From positions 1,546,476 to 1,610,475 of the forward strand of contig VZTJ01000300.1 in the NCBI GenBank assembly GCA_013397795.1: DNA of 64,000 bases, in the 5' to 3' direction. Position 1 is the first letter of the stretch, and the number at the start of each line of letters is the position of its first letter. The notes below the pieces were generated by a model. That model did not search any database. It worked only from the letters and a program-made list of their open reading frames with translations, and was not told where the DNA came from. Positions 54,401-63,400 of the stretch are shown piece after piece. The position numbers were made by a program, and so were the translations under genes. The stretch comes from Orthonyx spaldingii (taxonomy: Eukaryota > Chordata > Aves > Passeriformes > Orthonychidae).

Positions 54401-57400
54401 TTATCAAAGAGCTGCTTGCTACAGACAATTCATTAAAAGGCATTCACTAGTACTGCTAGGTTTTTCCGATTAACTGGAGCTTTCATGCTCAGAAAACAAG
54501 GTGGTCTTCTAGAAGTGTTACACCAGAATGTGATAATATATCCTTTTAATAGAGATCATTTGTTTTCTACACTTTTTTTTTTAAAGAAATGCTACCCAGT
54601 CCTGGAAGGTTAGTTGATTTTACAGTAGATTAATGGCTGTTTTCAAGAGAACAGCAGAGTTTACAGCAAAATAGAATGAAGTAATTCTGTGAGCAACAGA
54701 TGCCTGTAACAGGCTCAAGATCTTATGCCCTGCAATTGGCTGTACAGAGGCTGCTTGAAATCAGCAGTACTGCCGGGTAAGGTATCATGAGGGAACATTT
54801 GCCAGAAAAAAGACTTCGTTGTAACATTCTTAGAGGGAGAGCTAGAGAGCTGAATGCAAAATACACTTTTCTAATTTATTTTTAATGAAAGGCTGAGCTT
54901 TTAAGCTATCAATTCCTGATGGCAAATGTTACTTTTAAAGCCAGTTAGATGGAGTTAAAGTTTTTATTAAATAAATGGCTTAGTAAAGACTCTAAATTAA
55001 CTTCTACTTGACTGCAGGGCTATATTCCTTTATCCTGGTGTGGACAAATGTCTTAATTTCTTTGTATTCCTGTTGGAATTTGTATTTAGAAAACTAAATA
55101 ACCATCACAATCTAGCACTCTGCAATCCATAGTGTATTTTCTTACAAGATTCAGGCTGTTTTCACTGGTAAGGCCAAAGTAAATTTTCATTCCTTATACT
55201 ACTAGTATCAGTAGTGATACATCAGCATGAACTTAGTTTATTATACGTATATCAGCAAGTAAATAAGTTCTGCGTGCTTTGTTTTGTTTTTTCAGATTCC
55301 AACTTGATTTCATTTGAAACAGCTGAGAGACCAAACTATTTTCTTCAGCTGGTCTCCAATAATACTCTTGTTCTTTCTAAATGGAAAAAATCAGAAGATT
55401 TTCACAACAGATCTACATTTGTCATTCACAAGAATACATGGCTTTCGGGATACAGTTCCTTTGAGTCATTTGCAAAACCAGGATACTTCATCCACATTTC
55501 AGCCTTTTCAGTTGAGCTTTTGAAGTACCATCATTCAGAGGAGTTCAGACTGTCAACCCTTTTTAAACTTGTAGGTAGGTATAATTACTTGAATTTTATG
55601 AACAGCAGTTTGTGAACACTCTGCAAATCCAGGCTAAATGGTGTTGTTATTTTCAGAGGTGATGAAATTGATTACTTCTCCCTGTAGAGCTGTGGGTACT
55701 CTAGCACATCCAGGCTGAAAATAATTTTCTCTGAACATTGCAGTGAAGATGAGATTCTGTTTTCCTGTGAAAAGCCATTAAATAGCTTAACACACAATTT
55801 TGTATTATTTGCCAAACGGGTTTGGAAATACATATCCTAGTGTATAGTTTCTGGACAATACTTGCTATGTAGGTGGTAAGAAAATTCTTTAGGAGTAGAA
55901 CATTCATGCTCATAAATAATGGATTCACAAAGGGAATAGAAAATAATGACTGAATGGACCTCTAAAAGTTAAGGTCTGTGAACAACATTTTCTCTCCTTT
56001 GCCTGCTGCCAAGGCAGAGATTTCCATGCAGTGAATTCTTATTGCAAACCTTGTGGCCTCCTCAGAAGTAATGCCATCCAGTGGTAAGGATGTGACCTGT
56101 AGGTTACACCTTTGAAACTTCGTTTTTTCCCTGAAAAATAGCTTGACTTTTATCCACTACCCACTCAGAGATGCTCTGTCTGTTGGGATGTTAACCCCTA
56201 GTGTTTCAGTCATCATCTAGTTGGAGGTATTTACCTCTTCTTGAGTATCTAGATGTCCATTTCCCTAATGTATCTTGTATTCTTGAATACAAAAAACCAG
56301 ACTGTTGTGAGGGTGTTTCTACCTACTTGACAGATTCCCGTTCCCATAACAGTTTCATTCCACTGAGACATTAGGATCGGAAATGAAGAAGGTATTCACT
56401 CTGAGGACCCCTTCATAGGAGCTGACTGCAGATGTTGCTCCTACAAAAACTGATGACAAAACCACAAAAAAATCATGCCAGTCAGGCTCTTTGTCTTTTT
56501 AGATTAGAAAGGGGGAAAAAAAATAATGACAGTTTTTACATATTCTTAAAGAAGTAGAAGCATGCACTGAAAGGAAGATGGCCTTACAGGTCTGGAAAAA
56601 CATGCAAGAAATTATATTGGCCTATAAAATCAAGCAAGGCAGATTGTTCATGTAACCACTGTTTGCTTCAGTGTTTGCTTGCCTTGACATGTCAGATACA
56701 TCAAACATATCACTATATGAAATTCAGTGACAACAGTTACTTGCTGAAACGAAGTGTGATATATAAAATTCCAAAATGACTGCAAGTGATTATGTTCTAA
56801 AACTTTTTTATTGTGCTGTAGTTTAAAATGCATTAGTAACTTTTTTATTTGGGTAGCAGCAGTATTTTAATAAGTGTTCCTGGCAATACCGTGTTTTAAA
56901 ATCGGTTATTCATTCTCTGAAACAGAAATGTGTTTTATAAGCAAAGAAAGAAAATTAAATATTGTATCAAAAGAAGCATGGCCTGGCCATGTTTTACAGT
57001 GATCGTGTTGAATTGTGGCACAGACAAACCTGAAGCAACCTCTGATTTGTATGACAGAAGAGGCCAAATGTATGCCTCGTGGAGCGTCTTGTTATCAAAA
57101 CATTGAATTAAAGTGTTAATGGTGTCATTGTGAATCTGCCGATGTTTTGCAGTACATTACGCTGACAGCCTAATGCAGCTGTTGACTGGCACACTCCAAC
57201 TTGAGAAAAATGACAGATTTTGTCATTGCCAAATGCCTGTTGCCTCTTGACAAATGCTTGTAATCACAGAGCTGTTGAGGTTTTTGAACGGCAGAATTAG
57301 AGAGCTAATGCTGTTACCAGGATGTTCGTACAGCGTTTCAGGCAAGGAACTTTTTTTGGACCTAACAAAAATTTCTCCTCAGTCTTTTATCTTTGAGGGA

Positions 57401-60400
57401 GGAATGAAGAAGGTTAAAACATGTTCCAATTCTCAGTGGTCATCCATTAACACAGAATGGTATGTCTTTTCAAGTGTGAAGTCTTTACCCTCCAGTCATT
57501 ATACCAAAAAATCCTATCTATGCTCATGGAAAACTAAAACAATTTACCTCAGCAAGTGGGATCAGATCAAATGATCAAGAGGTATTTCATTAATCACCAC
57601 ATCCGAGGGCTTGGGTTTCAGAGTTTTATAAGCAGAGGAGCATAGGGCTCCAATCTTTCTCCAGTATACTTTCACAAGGGCCAGCCTCCTGATGTAGGGT
57701 AATTACATGGTCTAAAAATACAGCAGCATTTGTTTAAGTTAATGGAAAAGTTACACCAGCTCCAGAGTGCGCAGGCAAAAGCGTATTGAGTTTCCTGCTG
57801 ACTATTGTAAATGCTTTGCATATTAGATCAGAAACCCTTGAACTGGGAACAGCTATTCCTGCGGAATCAGAGGATAAATATCAGGAGCAGAATAATAGGC
57901 CCAGTAAATCCCCTTGGCCAGAAAGTTCCTCATGAGACTTCTTCATGCTCTGTGACGCACGTTCAAAAGGAAGAATTTTAAGTGACCTGATCACCACAGC
58001 AGTAGATACATATCTGTTTAAAGTCAGCTGACGAGTCACTTTTTCCAGTTTCATCGCAATAAATTTTGTCACATTGGGATAGGCTAAGGCTGTGAAGTAT
58101 TTGCCATTAGAAGTCACTTCAGCTTTAAAAGTGGGTTATTTTCATTACACTTCAGTTCATCTGCTGTCCTGATCCCACAATCAGTTGAGGAAATTGACTA
58201 GAAAACTGAGTTTGGATATGTAGTGTGTACTTATTTGCAAGAATATACAGTTTTGCATTCTATTCAGAATTTTTTTTACTGGCAAATGAATTGGTAGGAA
58301 TTCAGTTAAAAGAAAGAATACCCTTAGTCTTACCAGATGGCAAGCACAAAGGTGTCATGTAAGAGTGATCAATTCCCATTTGAGACTGTTGGGAAATCAG
58401 TGTGTATAGGGAATTGATGTCCTTTTTTATGCATATAACTGCTGGTTTCTTACCCTTTTTAAAAATAATGTGCTCAAGCTTTATTTTTCATATAATTGTC
58501 ATCCGTTTAGGATCACTATGAGTTATTTTTATGTATGTTATGAAAATGTGACTTGCCCTATATAAATTCTGCAACAAAGTTTTTAATAATGCTAGTTATG
58601 TGCTTTAATAGATAACTTGCTGTAAATATAAGGCCTGTTTTAGAGCAAATTTTCAGCTAAAATTAAAATCTCAAGATGCACTAAGTATAGGCAGATGGCA
58701 TAGAGGCATTTTTCAATGTTTAACCCTAAGTTCCTTTTAATCTTGATATCTTAATTAACTGAATCACATTCAGAAACATGGTATAAAACTGAAAATTAAA
58801 TACATTTTAGTGAAAATTCTTTTTGCATGCCATCTTCTTACCTGAAGTCAGTTTTACACATGATACTGCTGACTATTTCAACTTCAGCTGACTCTTATCC
58901 ATTTCCTTCAGTAGAATTAATTTTCTAGAGTGTTCTGATTTGCTGTTGAGTTTAATTTGAGCTCATGTGCTTTGTTGACCCAAAAGATCACAACATGGGC
59001 CCTGGGGCTGGAAAATGTTGAGCAACTGCTGTTGTACCTGCAAATCCCTTGTGTGTCACTGAACACATCTACTTGGTAGCTCCTGGAATCAGACTGATTA
59101 CTGTAGAATAACATCTTTCCCTTTTATGTTACAAACACAAACATTTGACCTACCATTTTTGGCTGAATAAATAGAAGGAGATTAAAGAGTTGCGTTAATG
59201 TTGTAATGGTAAACTGAACCATAAGTAGCTGAGAGGTAGGTAATTATACTTTACTTTCAGTGATGTTTTGGCTGGGCACAAAGTTTAATTTTTCCAGTGA
59301 TATTTGCTTACATTTCTCATTGCAGAAACTTAGAAGTCATGAGCAGAGTTTGTTACTAGTTTGTATGTGTTAAGTGGGTAGATAGGATTTCATGTTCCTA
59401 AACTTGTAACTGAGGAGACAGGCAATCTAAGTTACCAAGCAGAGTTTTGCTACTGTTATAAATAGAACTAATTCTAAAGCAATTTTTGTGCCTACTAGAT
59501 TTTTTTGAATTTTGGGTTAAAGTAGCAAAAAACCAAAAAAAGCGTCAGGTAAGAATGAAAATCCAAATACTTGATATTTTTCATTATTTTTTTAAACCAT
59601 TATTTTAAATACAACCTTTTATTAACATTGGAACATTTCAAATTTTAGGGTTTATTTTTAAGCAAATAGCCATTTTTTGAGCGTAATTTGGAATTATTCA
59701 AAATGCAGAGATTCTAACAATGGCAAGTTTTGTCCCTGTGAGGTAAAATTCAGCATGGAAAATTAAGGTGGGGTGGACTTGCGAACAGTAGGAATTGTCA
59801 GCACACAAAAAAGTGGCCACGTTACTGAGAAAGACTCAGCAGAACCTCATGGTCTGCCAGTGATAAAATACTAAAAATCGTCGTTAAATGGTAGCAACAG
59901 TTGTTATCATAGTATTATTTTTGAAAGCCATGAAGAAGAAAATCACAAGTTACAGGGAAGAAAATGCTTCTCTGATGTCTAAGAAAGTGAGAAAGAGCTC
60001 CTGTTGGGTAAGAGAACTGTGGGCTCAGCTGACACATCAGCTGAAGCCACTGTCACCCAGGACATAAGACACCATTTTGGAAAGGATTTGCTGTGTCACC
60101 GAACAGGAGACAAATACTGGTACACTTCACAAGGAGACACATGGTTGTCTCTGAATGCCACGACAAATCCTTTTGAGGAACACATGCCTGATACGAGAAG
60201 CTTGATTCATTGTCTGTAAACTGTGTGTCATTGTTTTGATGTGACTGAACTCTACTGTTGCACAGGCTACAGTAAGCTCGTGTTACTGGTTGCTGGAGGG
60301 GGAATTTAAGTATTAAAAAAATGGGAAGCATGTGGTTGGAGGTGGCTCAAAGACCAAGTGACTTCAGCCACTCCTCATGTGGCTTCCCCTCGAGGTCCTT

Positions 60401-63400
60401 CACCATCTTCATTGCTCTCCCTTGGTCACTCTCTAACAGCCGAATGTCTTTTTTTATATTGTGGTGGCCAAAACTGCACAAAGGACTTGAGGTGAGGCTG
60501 CACCAGTGCAGAGCAGATGTTGTTTGTTGTTTAGTTATGTTTTGTTTTACAGTGGCTTGATCCTTGGAATGCTCAGGCATTCATGAAGTTGGGTGAAATA
60601 GTGAAAACATTAAATATGATGAGTGACTGAACTGATATTTTGCTAATGCTCTAAAGGATTTCCCCATGATTCATAACAAAGCACAGATATCATTATACCT
60701 TATGGGTTTACAGAGACATCCTGAAAACTTTCTGAGAAAAAGGAAACCAATTAATACAAGTACTCAACTCTTGCTGTGGTGATTTGGTGTGCTCTTTAAT
60801 GTAGTTTGCACACAAAAAACTCTGATACAGCTTGGCCTGGCATACTCAATTCTGTAAAATCCCTTGGCTGGAAAATTAAATGTCCATTGGTTCTACAGCT
60901 CTCTGAAAGCAATTTTTATGACCAGTTTCATGAATTCATGTGTTGTTCATAGTTCTTTCTGCAGAAGTAGAGACAAAATTTGCAGACAAGCATGACTTCA
61001 TTCTTGACAGAAAACAGAGTTTATGAACCACTCAGGAAATGCTGTGCATTTATGTGGAGATTCACCCTAATTCCTACCAAGGCACCCAACACCATCAAAC
61101 TCTGTGAGCTTAGTCTGTAGGACAGCTTGAGGAAAATGTGGCTATCATTTCATGAATGTCTAGGCTGATTTGGAGACTGGGAGATGGTATGTTAATCCCA
61201 GCACTTGGAAGTGTAAATTCATGGTCACCGTTCTGCTAAAATGAGAAACTATCATTCTTCATCAGGTTACAGTCTGTCTTCTGCAAGCTTGTACTCTTAC
61301 TGTGTTTGAAACTTACTCTGTGCTTAATGGTGAGTTTTGTGGCCAGAGTTAAAAGTTACATATTTGTCTCCATACTTAATCTAGGGTATACTAATGAATG
61401 AAATCTCTTAGATTCAACTTGGATTTGCTGTTATTGCTGGTTATTGCTAATGTTGGTGATTGCTTGTGCCAACAGGTCTCTGATATATTTTGTCTTTCTG
61501 CCATGCATTTTCTTTTGTCCTTAAACCTTACCACTTGACCAGTCAGTGCATACAAAACCCTATACATCAGTCACCAAAATGTGTGGAAAAATTTCCCTTT
61601 CTCCATTAGATTCATGTAACTTAGAAGGGGTCACAGAAGAATTCAGTCACATGTACGTAACTTCTTGTGAGAACATAATAAATGTATTTTTTTACTGTCA
61701 TAAGAATTGCTTTTTTAAAAGCAGTGATAAGTTACATCCTTGGATAAAATGAGATGTAAAAGGGGTAACACTAGATGGCAACATGCACACTCTTTTGTCT
61801 GAGTTTGATTTATATTTTTAAGAGAATTATTTGTATTTTAAGAGAAGGCATTAATGGTTAATGACAGAGAGATTACTACTTGTAAGTACAGAGTCCCTAA
61901 ATCACAGGAAAAACAATTTCTTTCTATCTTCATGGAAAAGTCGACTGTCTTCAAGAAGATGTAAAAGAGCTACTCTTTTTATCTCAGTCAAGCAAAGATA
62001 AGGAAAACGTAAAAGAAAAGAGACTTGAAAAGACTAAAAATGGAAACTCTTTCTAAGTAATTTGCTTTTTTTTCCTGGTGTTTAACATAAACATTGTTAA
62101 AGGACAGTTTACTCTTTGTAGTCTCTGAATAACATTGCTCTGAGCTCGGGTTCACCAATTTAGAGGAGATTCATAATATGATGATGGTCTTCTGCAGGCA
62201 TAAATGTACATGAAGTGTCACTGCCCTGCTCTGACTGCTACTAGAAAAGTTGGGGTGGGCTGTTGTGGTGCAGGGACTGAAATGCAGATATATCACGTAA
62301 ATCTTGCAGGTGCTGGAAGCGCCACTGGGCTAACCCACCATTGTGCAAGAAGCCATTCTGCATGGGGATGGGTGAGGGCTGGAGTGCATTTGAATTTGTG
62401 TTTCCATTACATGACTTGAAAGTCTGTCAGTAACCACTGTCTGTGTAGATGCTACAGTGAATGTAAGGCATGCCTCTTAGTGATATGTATCTGTGTGTTT
62501 TTCTAGAAATATATGAGGATAACAGATCTTTGTTGGTTTTCAGATGTCAAATTTAAATTACTGTCCCGTTCTACATGTGAATGGCGTTATGATGCCTGCA
62601 CAAGCCCTTGTTTCAAGACATGCAGGGACCCTTTGGGAAAAAACTGTCAGACAGTACCAAAGTAAGTGTCTGTATTTTTATGGCAAAGTGTGTAATTTTG
62701 GCAAGACACTTAAGCAGCATAATAGGAATAGGAGGGACCAAATGGGCACTCAGTATAAGACTGTGTTCGTGTGTAAGGAGGTAAGTGAAAGAGAAAAGAA
62801 ATTGAACTAAACTTGCTGCCACAACCACACAAAACTGACATTTCAGCCTTTAGTGTACTGTCAGATTCTGGAATGACTGCTATATTTGTAACTTTCATTT
62901 TGGGGGTATTACAGAGTATTAATAAAGAGAGGTTATCACAACTTTGTTTCAAACAGTTGTGCTCCTACTTTTCCAATATGTCATTGCAACAGCCATATCT
63001 GGCCTTGCTTCTTCCTGCCAACTGGAATTTGTGCTAAGTCTGGTAAAACTGACATTCAGATTTTGACATGTGAAAATACTGGGTATTTCTTAAGCAATAA
63101 TATTCACTCTTGAACCTGTGACTCTTCATTTCAAAGGCTGAGTGTCACAGATTTCATGCTTTAGATTAGATATGAGTGAGAATGGAAGTCATGGCAATGA
63201 CATTTTGAAGGAATACACTGAGGTGAACCAGACTGCTTAAACATACTTTATACATAGATTCTGTTTTCCTAAAATTGACTGCTTTATCCAGAAGATGCTG
63301 TTCAACTAGTTAATACTAATTGTTTTGCTTTTAGAGTGGAAGGATGCATCCCTACCTGTCCTCTCAATATGTTGCTGGATGAAATCACTCAAAGATGCGT

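Noticed and set aside
57881..58117. 78-codon minus-strand open frame as a gene
   Set aside because: No recognised family, no splice or promoter context, and it lies inside an OTOG intron. Kept only as part of a candidate regulatory stretch.
60004..60219. 71-codon plus-strand open frame as an exon or retrogene
   Set aside because: No similarity to otogelin and no acceptor/donor pair in the required phase; next to a CR1 fragment.
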